From Candidatus Stahliibacteriota bacterium (GTDB lineage: Bacteria > Hydrothermota > Tepidihabitantia > B3-TA06): a stretch of DNA of 6,361 nucleotides. The stretch is from the NCBI GenBank assembly GCA_030670165.1, contig DAOVCF010000116.1, positions 1 through 6,361 of the forward strand. Reading direction: 5' to 3'. Made by a program: the position numbers and the translations under genes. A model generated the notes under the pieces. That model worked only from the letters and a program-made list of their open reading frames with translations. It was not told the origin of the DNA and did not search any database. Of this stretch, positions 1 through 5,510 are shown piece by piece; the first letter of the stretch is position 1; the number at the start of each line of letters is the position of its first letter.

Positions 1-1
1 T

Positions 2-274
2 TATTTCTCCGGTGATTATGACGATGCTCAAAAATTTCTTAATAATGCTTTAAGTCTGGTTAATGATAACATTAAAAATCCAAGGCTTCAAGCAATACTT
101 CTGGGGAACCTAGCAGGGGTATTCTTCGAAATAGGACAAAACGAAACTTCTCTAACTTATTATCAACAGGCTAGGGAGCTTTTTGAGAAAATGGAGCTAT
201 TTCATTTGGTCAAACAAACGGATGAGAATATAGCGAAAGTTGAGGAAGCGATGAGAAAGAAAGGAAAGAAGTAG
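2..274 (+). CDS. TPR-repeat protein, C-terminal fragment (5' end outside window)
   Basis: An open frame runs from the left edge to a TAG at 272-274 and gives about 90 residues. The first part (YFSGDYDDAQKFLNNALSLV) looks like the second helix region of a tetratricopeptide repeat. Residues near 35-63 form another repeat, with the pattern NLAGVFFEIGQNETSLTYYQQA matching the TPR rhythm of small/Ala, Gly-Asp/Gln-turn and a closing Ala. The tail is rich in Lys and Glu and probably extends the last helix. TPRs are protein-protein interaction scaffolds; the fused N-terminal domain, and therefore the function, lies outside the window. The DNA is clearly more AT-rich (about 35-40% GC) than the genes downstream. 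It is transcribed in the same direction as lysS but separated from it by 223 bp, so it is probably a different transcription unit. TPR assignment is good; specific function unknown. Confidence 0.75.
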   Translation, partial: YFSGDYDDAQKFLNNALSLVNDNIKNPRLQAILLGNLAGVFFEIGQNETSLTYYQQARELFEKMELFHLVKQTDENIAKVEEAMRKKGKK

Positions 275-337
275 TTCTCTTGACCCCTACCTTTCCTCCA
301 TAATCCTAAATCTCCGCCTTCGGTAGAACTTTTAGTA

Positions 338-394
338 TGCAGTGTGAACCTTCAGGTTCGCAGGCGAGGCTAATGCCCAAAGGGGCACGCTGCA
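338..394. repeat. Nested inverted repeats, possible three-way-junction fold
   Basis: Three complementary segments nest together. An outer stem pairs TGCAG (338-342) with CTGCA (390-394). Inside it is a hairpin at 343-362 with 8 pairs (one G-T) around a TTCA loop (351-354), and a second hairpin at 374-387 pairing TGCCC with GGGCA around AAAG. The outer stem abuts the first hairpin directly. There is no T-tract, so it is not a classic intrinsic terminator. It could be a 3' UTR structure of the TPR gene, a small structured RNA, or chance. The strand cannot be decided. Confidence 0.35.
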
Positions 395-463
395 GATGAT
401 CGCAGGCCCTCACCTTAATGCTCCATTTGTCCTTCGGCAAAAAGATCGCAAAGTTTAAGTATC

Positions 464-491
464 TTGACTTCGGGCATGGGCTGACTATCAT
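464..491 (+). promoter_or_regulatory. Putative sigma70-like promoter for the lysS operon
   Basis: TTGACT at 464-469 (5 of 6 matches to the -35 consensus) is followed after 16 bp by TATCAT at 486-491 (5 of 6 matches to the -10 consensus). A start site 6-8 bases after the -10 would fall at about 497-499, on the lysS ATG itself, implying a leaderless or nearly leaderless mRNA. This fits the absence of a properly spaced Shine-Dalgarno sequence before lysS. It is the only promoter-like pair seen ahead of a gene train in which later genes overlap. Confidence 0.45.
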
Positions 492-497
492 CAGAAG

Positions 498-2096
498 ATG
501 CACTCAGTGTCTGAACGTGAGAACAGGATAAGGAAATTGAACGAGTTGCGAGAGAAGGGTATTGAACCGTACCCATATCAGTTCGAGCGTACCCATGCGG
601 TGAGTTCCGCGTTAAAGAATTTCGAGAAGCTGGTTGAAACCGAGACCCAGGTGAAAATCGCGGGACGGCTCCGCACCCGGCGCGACTTCGGCAAGACTAT
701 CTTCTTCGACCTGCACGATGAGAGTGGCAAGATTCAGCTCTACATCCGCAAGGACGAAGCCCTCCTCGCCCTCCCCGCCCTCCTCTCACCCCAAAAAGTC
801 GCTACCGACTTTTTGGGGACCCCGGCCCTCCCCGGTACTCCTCCCGATCAGCTCTCCTCAAATAACGCTCTTCCAGAACGTAACGTTCCGCCTGGAAAGC
901 ATCCACTTTTTTCCGACTTCCTTTCGCTCGTAGACCTGGGCGATTTTGTTGGGGTCAGTGGAGTTCTCTTTCGCACCAAGACCGGCGAGCCGACCGTCAA
1001 CGTCAAGGAGTTCACCATGCTCTCAAAGTCACTTGCCGCTTTGCCGGAAAAGTATCACGGGCTTCAGGATACCGAGCAGAGGCTCAGAAAGCGTCATCTT
1101 GACCTGCTTGTAAATCAGGAGACGCGCGAGGTGTTCAGAACCCGCAGTCGGCTGATTGCGCTTACCCGCCGATTCTTTGACGAGCGCGGCTTCCTAGAGG
1201 TGGAGACCCCGATGCTTCAGCCTTTATACGGCGGGGCCGCAGCCGAGCCCTTCCGTACCCACTACCGCGTGCTTGACCGCGACTACTTTCTGCGGATCGC
1301 CACCGAGCTTTATCTCAAGCGGCTTATCGTGGGCGGGTTCGAGAAGGTTTACGAGATAGGCAAGGACTTCCGTAACGAGGGGCTTGACCGGGTGCACAAC
1401 CCCGAGTTCACCATGCTTGAAGCGTATCAGGCGTACGTGGATTACTTCCAGATGATGAAGCTTACCGAGGAGTTATTCAGACTCCTGGCCTCCGAGCTTA
1501 CCGGTTCAACCACCGTAACACCCGTTACCTGGATGGGAGCCGAGTTCGATTTCAGCGGTGAATGGGAGAAGGTTGAGTTCGTTCCTGCCCTTGCCGAGAA
1601 GATCGGCACTGACCCGTTGCAGCTTTCCGAAGACGATCTTCGAAAGATCTGCAAGGCTAAGGGAGTGGAGGTTACCGATCAGACCCCTTACGGGAAGATG
1701 CTTGATAAGCTGTTTACCGAGCTCGTGCAGGATCACATCCACGGCCCTGCGTTCGTTGCCGATCACCCCAGGATAATCTCGCCCCTGGCAAAGGTGCACA
1801 GGAATAATCCTCAATTGGTCGAGCGATTCGAGCCGGTGATCGCCGGTGTTGAGTTCGGCAACGCGTTTTCAGAGCTTAACGATCCTTTAGAGCAGCGCAG
1901 GCGGTTCGAAGAGCAGACGGCGCGTCACGAGGAGTTTTCGGTTATGGACGAGGATTTTATCCAGGCCCTTGAGCAGGGTATGCCTCCTACGGGCGGACTG
2001 GGACTGGGCATAGACCGAATGGTTATGCTGTTCACGGATTCCGCTTCGATTCGCGACGTGATCATATTCCCGCAGCTTAAAGAAGAGGGAAAGTGA
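498..2096 (+). CDS. lysS: Lysyl-tRNA synthetase, class II, with an insertion in the OB fold
   Basis: This enzyme charges tRNA-Lys with lysine using ATP, in the cytoplasm. The N-terminal part (about 50-180) is the OB-fold anticodon-binding domain. The class II catalytic core follows: motif 1 GFLEVETPML (231-240), motif 2 FRNEGLDRVHNPEFTML (291-307) and motif 3 GGLGLGIDRMVMLF (499-512). Family signatures KYHGLQD (185-191), LKRLIVGG (273-280) and NAFSELNDP (455-463) are intact. The protein has 532 residues, longer than typical bacterial LysS (about 500). The excess lies between IRKDE (83-87) and DLGD (146-149), where homologues have about 13-14 residues and this one has 59. The ATG at 498 gives the expected short basic N-terminus before NELREKGIEPYP. 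No well-spaced Shine-Dalgarno precedes it. The stop overlaps the next gene. Active-site residues look complete, so the enzyme is probably functional. Confidence 0.97.
   Translation: MHSVSERENRIRKLNELREKGIEPYPYQFERTHAVSSALKNFEKLVETETQVKIAGRLRTRRDFGKTIFFDLHDESGKIQLYIRKDEALLALPALLSPQKVATDFLGTPALPGTPPDQLSSNNALPERNVPPGKHPLFSDFLSLVDLGDFVGVSGVLFRTKTGEPTVNVKEFTMLSKSLAALPEKYHGLQDTEQRLRKRHLDLLVNQETREVFRTRSRLIALTRRFFDERGFLEVETPMLQPLYGGAAAEPFRTHYRVLDRDYFLRIATELYLKRLIVGGFEKVYEIGKDFRNEGLDRVHNPEFTMLEAYQAYVDYFQMMKLTEELFRLLASELTGSTTVTPVTWMGAEFDFSGEWEKVEFVPALAEKIGTDPLQLSEDDLRKICKAKGVEVTDQTPYGKMLDKLFTELVQDHIHGPAFVADHPRIISPLAKVHRNNPQLVERFEPVIAGVEFGNAFSELNDPLEQRRRFEEQTARHEEFSVMDEDFIQALEQGMPPTGGLGLGIDRMVMLFTDSASIRDVIIFPQLKEEGK
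789..818. repeat. Perfect 30-bp palindrome (13-bp arms, 4-nt loop)
   Basis: The left arm CCCCAAAAAGTCG (789-801) is exactly complementary to the right arm CGACTTTTTGGGG (806-818), with loop CTAC (802-805). It is 30 bp long, a multiple of three, and encodes PQKVATDFLG in lysS. Inverting it would give PQKVGSDFLG, also without a stop, so the palindrome is coding-compatible in either orientation. The T-run lies inside the stem rather than after it, so it does not look like a terminator. A 10-bp direct repeat GCCCTCCCCG (768-777 and 825-834) flanks it. Confidence 0.85.
871..897. repeat. Second, imperfect hairpin in the lysS insertion
   Basis: TTCCAGAACG (871-880) pairs with CGTTC (884-888) and, after a 4-base bulge (CGCC), with TGGAA (893-897), giving ten pairs around a TAA loop. 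The inner part GAACGT-A-ACGTTC is itself an odd-length perfect palindrome. It lies inside the residues absent from other LysS proteins, 52 bases after the first palindrome. Confidence 0.5.
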
Positions 2097-3322
2097 ACGT
2101 TAATCTCTTTGTTGCTCGTCGGTATCTTCGCCAGCGGCGCAGGGGCGAGGGTTTCTACAACCTGATCTCCACTATCGCCATAGCTGGCGTGTTTGTTGGG
2201 GTTGCTGCCCTTATAATCGCTTTGTCCGTTTTGAACGGGTTCAACGGGGAGCTCAAGGATCGCATCGTAGGCGTGGCTCCTCACATAACTATTCAAAAGT
2301 TCTACTCAAATCCCATCACTCCGGAGGAGTATAAGCGTGCTGCAGCTAAGCTTTCACAGATGCGCGAAGTTGTTGGATTCGGTCCGGCGCTCATGCACAA
2401 AACCCTGATTCAGTCAAGGTACGGCGCAGAGGGCGTGCTTGTGCGCGGGGTCGATCCTGAGCATTTAAGAAAGACCTCAAGCATTACTGATCCGCGCTAT
2501 CCATTGGAAGGGAAGTGGTCGTTCGATGGTCGCGGGGTCGTTATAGGTCGTCAGCTTGCGGACAATCTGCGCGTGAAACCGGGTGATACGGTAGTAATTG
2601 CTTCCCCTGAGAATGTAATCATGACGCCGGTAGGTCCTATCCCCATAGTGAAGAACTACGTGGTTCGTGGGATTTTTGACGCGGGTTTCTACGACTACAA
2701 CATGGTGATGGTTTTTCTTGACATCCGCAACGCCCAGCAGTTATTCGGCTACGGCGATCGCATCACCAACATTGAGGTTAAGCTGCGTGATCCTCTCAAA
2801 TCCACCCGTGTCTCGCAAGCCATACGTGACGAATTGGGCTATCCGTTCGTACCAATCGACTGGCTCATGGAGAACAAGAACCTCTTTTCCGCCTTGAAGA
2901 TGCAGAAGGTGGTCGTTTTTATAGTGCTTGCGTTGATTATCCTGGTTGCGGCGTTCAACATAATCGGTACTTTGATCATGACCGTGATGCGCAAGACCCG
3001 TGAGATAGGGATCTTGAGGGCGATTGGGATGAAGTCAAAAGACGTTATGCGCGTCTTTACCTATTTTGGTCTCCTGATAGGGATGGTTGGCACCGTCTTA
3101 GGCACGGTTTTCGGGGTCGGGGTCTCCTGGATCATAGACCACTTCAAGATCATTCGCCTGCCTGCAGAGGTCTGGTTTATCGACACCGTACCCGTTAAGG
3201 TTCAACCGTTGGACGTAATCCTGATAGCTGCTTCAGCCATTATTATAGCCTTCCTTGCCGCACTTTATCCTGCAAGACGTGCCTCAAAGCTCGATCCTGT
3301 GGATGCGATTCGCTATGAGTAG
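2093..3322 (+). CDS. LolC/LolE-family lipoprotein-releasing ABC permease
   Basis: This inner-membrane permease belongs to the complex that extracts outer-membrane lipoproteins and hands them to the carrier LolA. At 409 residues it matches LolC/LolE (about 400-415). The order is family-typical: basic N-terminus (RRYLRQRRR); first membrane helix about 25-48, followed by LSVLNGFNGELK; large periplasmic MacB-like domain about 50-270; then three helices at about 272-298, 323-347 and 373-393. Residues 299-322 (MRKTREIGILRAIGMKSKDV) form the cytoplasmic coupling helix that meets the ATPase, and the end (YPARRASKLDPVDAIRYE) is typical. Translation starts at a GTG that overlaps the lysS stop (GTGA, 2093-2096), with AGAAGAGGGA just upstream as ribosome-binding site. 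The ATPase gene follows with overlap. Only one permease gene is present, so a homodimer (LolF-like) or a partner encoded elsewhere is possible; lolC and lolE cannot be told apart here. Confidence 0.92.
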   Translation: MNVNLFVARRYLRQRRRGEGFYNLISTIAIAGVFVGVAALIIALSVLNGFNGELKDRIVGVAPHITIQKFYSNPITPEEYKRAAAKLSQMREVVGFGPALMHKTLIQSRYGAEGVLVRGVDPEHLRKTSSITDPRYPLEGKWSFDGRGVVIGRQLADNLRVKPGDTVVIASPENVIMTPVGPIPIVKNYVVRGIFDAGFYDYNMVMVFLDIRNAQQLFGYGDRITNIEVKLRDPLKSTRVSQAIRDELGYPFVPIDWLMENKNLFSALKMQKVVVFIVLALIILVAAFNIIGTLIMTVMRKTREIGILRAIGMKSKDVMRVFTYFGLLIGMVGTVLGTVFGVGVSWIIDHFKIIRLPAEVWFIDTVPVKVQPLDVILIAASAIIIAFLAALYPARRASKLDPVDAIRYE

Positions 3323-3986
3323 TATTCTTCTGGTGGCGGAAGATTTAGAGAAGATTTATATCAACGGCGACGACAGGGTTCATGCTCTTCGGTCTGCGTC
3401 TTTGAAGCTTAATAAGGGCGATGCGGTTTCGATATTCGGCCCCTCAGGTTCAGGCAAGAGCACTTTTCTTCATCTTCTGGGTGCCTTTGACAGGCCTACC
3501 TCAGGTAAGGTTTTCTTCGACGGCAAAGACGTGTTCGAGATGGACGATTCCGAGCTTGCCCGCTTTCGCAACAGTGAGATTGGATTCGTGTTTCAGTTTC
3601 ATCACCTGTTGTCCGAGTTTTCGGCTTTAGAAAACGTTGCTTTGCCGTTACTCATAGGAAAAACGCCCAGTACTGAGGCATTTGAGCGCGCTGCCGCGAT
3701 CCTTGAGGAGGTCGGTCTGGCTGGTCGCACCGATTTCCTGCCTGTCAAGCTCTCAGGTGGCGAGAAGCAGCGCGTTGCCGTTGCAAGGGCGTTGGTTCAT
3801 AAACCCAGGCTTGTGCTTGCCGATGAGCCAACCGGTAATCTGGATCTGGAAACCGAACGAGAGGTCATGGAGATGTTTACTCGCCTTAACGATAAGCTCA
3901 AGGTGACGTTTGTCATAGTCTCGCATAATCCTATAATTAAGAGGTTCACCGCTAAACATTATAACCTTATAGATGGGAAGATGTGA
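3315..3986 (+). CDS. lolD: LolD-type ABC transporter ATPase
   Basis: This cytoplasmic ATPase powers the lipoprotein-releasing permease encoded just upstream. The 223 residues carry a full set of ABC motifs: Walker A GPSGSGKS (42-49), Q-loop FVFQFHHLLSEFSALENV (91-108, Q94), signature LSGGE (146-150), Walker B LVLADEP (166-172), D-loop NLD (175-177) and H-loop His204. The sequence HHLLSEFSALENVALPL is characteristic of the LolD/MacB/FtsE group; pairing with a LolC/E permease favours LolD. E. coli LolD is about 233 residues. A longer frame begins at a GTG at 3255, but its 20 extra residues lie deep inside the permease gene and do not resemble the family. The ATG at 3315 begins MSSILLVAEDLEKIY, as expected, and overlaps the permease stop by 8 bp. 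No clear ribosome-binding site is visible, which suggests translational coupling. Confidence 0.93.
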   Translation: MSSILLVAEDLEKIYINGDDRVHALRSASLKLNKGDAVSIFGPSGSGKSTFLHLLGAFDRPTSGKVFFDGKDVFEMDDSELARFRNSEIGFVFQFHHLLSEFSALENVALPLLIGKTPSTEAFERAAAILEEVGLAGRTDFLPVKLSGGEKQRVAVARALVHKPRLVLADEPTGNLDLETEREVMEMFTRLNDKLKVTFVIVSHNPIIKRFTAKHYNLIDGKM

Positions 3987-4486
3987 TGCTCTGTGAGGAA
4001 TGCCATGAGAACGAAGCCGAGGTTTCGATCACCGAGGTTGACGCAGCCGGCAACCTTATCGAAAAGCATCTGTGCAAGGCTTGTGCGGCTAAGAAGGGGT
4101 ATCTTTTAGACAAGCAGAAGCCGCTTTCAGAGATGTTCAGCGAGCTTCTCAAGGAGCTTGGTGAGGGCAAGGACGAGGAGCTGCGTTGTTCGGCGTGTGG
4201 GATGAGCTGGGCAGAGTTTCGCCGCCTTGGCAGATTCGGGTGTGAGAGATGTTACCAGGAGTTTGGAAATCATGTGGAAAAGTTGATCTCCCGCATCCAG
4301 GGCACCACCCAGCATACCGGCCGCGAGGCATCAAAGAACCAGAAACCCCCTCCCGTTTTTGTCGAGATAGAAAAGAAACGTCTGAGACAGCAGCTTATCA
4401 AGGCGATTCAGCAGGAGGAATACGAAAAGGCCGCAAGGATACGAGATGACCTCAAGAAATATGAAGAGCGGACTGAAGACCCGTAA
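3986..4486 (+). CDS. mcsA: McsA-like zinc-binding activator of protein-arginine kinase (UVR domain)
   Basis: McsA binds and activates the arginine kinase McsB, encoded next. The protein has four CxxC pairs: Cys3/6, Cys30/33, Cys68/71 and Cys86/89, likely forming two zinc sites. The second pair of motifs lies in CSACGMSWAEFRRLGRFGC, close to the McsA pattern. A C-terminal UVR (UvrB/UvrC) helical hairpin covers about 130-160, with QQEEYEKAARIRDDL. At 166 residues it is slightly shorter than B. subtilis McsA (about 185). A GTG at 3983 would add one residue. The ATG at 3986 is preferred because GGAAG (3976-3980) lies 5 bases upstream and the ATG overlaps the lolD stop as TGATG. The 3' end overlaps mcsB by 41 bp. 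No ctsR precedes it, unlike the Firmicutes arrangement. Confidence 0.92.
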   Translation: MLCEECHENEAEVSITEVDAAGNLIEKHLCKACAAKKGYLLDKQKPLSEMFSELLKELGEGKDEELRCSACGMSWAEFRRLGRFGCERCYQEFGNHVEKLISRIQGTTQHTGREASKNQKPPPVFVEIEKKRLRQQLIKAIQQEEYEKAARIRDDLKKYEERTEDP

Positions 4487-5510
4487 GGTTGGAGCCTGGC
4501 TTTCAGGCAAAGGCCCCCAGGCGGACGTCGTTATCAGCTCCCGGATACGACTTGCACGCAACGTGGCCGGCGTATCCTTTCTTCCGAAAGCGTCTGTCCA
4601 GGAACAGAAGGAGTTGGTTTCCAGCATAAATCGAACGTTGACTGAGACGCTTATCTCCAACGGACGCGGCGTTGTCCATGTGGAAGACCTGCCCCCGCTT
4701 GAAGCTCAGTTCCTCCTGGAACGTCATCTGGTTTCAGCGGATTTTCTGAAGGGCAAGGGGCCGCGGGGTTTCTTTGTCACCCAGGACGAAACCTTCAGTT
4801 TGATGATAAACGAGGAGGATCATCTCAGGCTTCAGGTTCTTGCATCGGGGCTCTCCCTCAAAGAGGCCTTCGAGCGAACGAGCGAGATCGAAGGGCGTTT
4901 GAACTCGGCGCTGCCGTTTGCCTATAGCGAGCGCTACGGATTTCTTACCGCATGTCCTACCAATGTAGGCACCGGTATGCGCGCCTCGATACTCATCCAC
5001 CTCCCAGGGGTAATCTTAACCAGGGAGATAGACCGTGTACTGCGCGGCGTTCTTCAGCTTGGACTCTCAGTGCGCGGTACGTACGGCGAGGGCACCGAGA
5101 CCAAAGGGCATCTCTTCCAGATCTCCAACCAGCGTACACTTGGCCAGAGCGAGGAGGAGATCGTTGAGACCTTAACTGGCATGGCAGAGCAGCTTATACG
5201 CTACGAGCGCGACGCACGAGAGTACCTTATGACCAACATGGCCCCATACATCCAGGACAAGACGTTCCGTTCGCTCGGCATCCTGAAGTACGCCAGAGCC
5301 CTTACCAGCGAGGAGACCTTGAATCTTCTATCCGCCCTGCGCCTGGGACTGCCAATGCCAGGCCTTGACGCAGCCGCCCTGAACAAGCTTATGATCCTCT
5401 CTCGACCCGCAAATCTGCAGCTTTACTTCGGCGAAGAACTTTCGCCTGAGCAGCGCGACAGCAAACGCGCCGAGCTTGTCCGAGAGACGCTTAAAGATGT
5501 CGAGGCTTGA
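4446..5510 (+). CDS. mcsB: Protein-arginine kinase McsB
   Basis: McsB phosphorylates arginine side chains of misfolded or regulatory proteins; in Firmicutes phosphoarginine marks them for ClpC-ClpP. At 354 residues it fits the family (about 360). The phosphagen-kinase fold is complete: SSRIRLARN (31-39) for ATP phosphates, the acidic loop NEED (122-125) for the guanidinium group, catalytic Cys170 in TACPTNVGTGMRAS, RGTYGEGTE (210-218) and SNQRTLG (227-233). The C-terminal pair Arg337-Asp338 (EQRDSKRAELVRE) matches the phosphoarginine-sensing site that separates McsB from metabolic arginine kinases. The ATG at 4446 has AAGGA (4435-4439) 6 bases upstream; the in-frame ATG at 4461 is a weaker alternative. 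The start overlaps mcsA by 41 bp and the 3' end overlaps thiL by 14 bp. No clpC follows. Confidence 0.96.
   Translation: MTSRNMKSGLKTRKVGAWLSGKGPQADVVISSRIRLARNVAGVSFLPKASVQEQKELVSSINRTLTETLISNGRGVVHVEDLPPLEAQFLLERHLVSADFLKGKGPRGFFVTQDETFSLMINEEDHLRLQVLASGLSLKEAFERTSEIEGRLNSALPFAYSERYGFLTACPTNVGTGMRASILIHLPGVILTREIDRVLRGVLQLGLSVRGTYGEGTETKGHLFQISNQRTLGQSEEEIVETLTGMAEQLIRYERDAREYLMTNMAPYIQDKTFRSLGILKYARALTSEETLNLLSALRLGLPMPGLDAAALNKLMILSRPANLQLYFGEELSPEQRDSKRAELVRETLKDVEA

Larger units (their letters stand above)
275..497. other. Intergenic region between TPR gene and lysS
   Basis: No convincing gene is seen in these 223 bases. A minus-strand frame of 65 codons (306-503) exists, but it starts with GTG inside lysS and shows no recognisable motif. 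The region holds a cluster of inverted repeats (338-394) and a promoter-like pair next to lysS (464-491). No hairpin followed by a T-run marks the end of the TPR gene. No T-box, lysine riboswitch or TPP riboswitch core was recognised. Confidence 0.6.
759..905 (+). repeat. In-frame, repeat- and palindrome-rich insertion within lysS
   Basis: This segment codes for about 46 extra residues (roughly 88-136) absent from ordinary LysS. It starts with three 9-bp units, GCCCTCCTC/GCCCTCCCC/GCCCTCCTC (759-785), then a perfect palindrome (789-818), then another GCCCTCCCC (825-833) and a second imperfect hairpin (871-897). The encoded peptide is rich in Pro, Leu and Ala and looks unstructured. The coding strand is nearly all pyrimidine between 760 and 792. 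Exact borders are uncertain because they come from remembered family alignments. It may be a palindromic mobile element that was captured in-frame, or local repeat expansion. Confidence 0.6.

Noticed and set aside
208..214. GGTCAAA, a half-site of the CtsR heat-shock operator
   Set aside because: The required second heptad after 3 bases is absent (ACGGATG instead), and the site lies inside the TPR coding sequence far from mcsA.
280..304. TTGACC followed by CATAAT as a possible promoter
   Set aside because: The spacer is only 13 bp, too short for a normal sigma70 promoter.
275..497. T-box, lysine riboswitch or TPP riboswitch upstream of lysS
   Set aside because: None of the conserved core sequences of these elements could be recognised, and the predicted promoter leaves no leader.
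306..503. A 65-codon minus-strand frame spanning the intergenic region
   Set aside because: It begins with GTG inside lysS, has no recognisable motif, and overlaps the inverted-repeat cluster and the promoter-like pair; most likely a chance frame.
789..818. The lysS palindrome as an intrinsic terminator
   Set aside because: The T-run is part of the stem and is followed by GGGG, not by a T-tract; termination here would also cut an essential gene and its operon.
1635..1649. Small hairpin GATCTT-CGA-AAGATC in lysS
   Set aside because: A 6-bp stem within a conserved-length coding region is expected by chance and has no associated insertion or motif.
3255..3314. Longer lolD start at a GTG at 3255
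   Set aside because: The extra 20 residues read the permease gene in another frame, do not resemble the LolD N-terminus, and the ATG at 3315 fits the family start.
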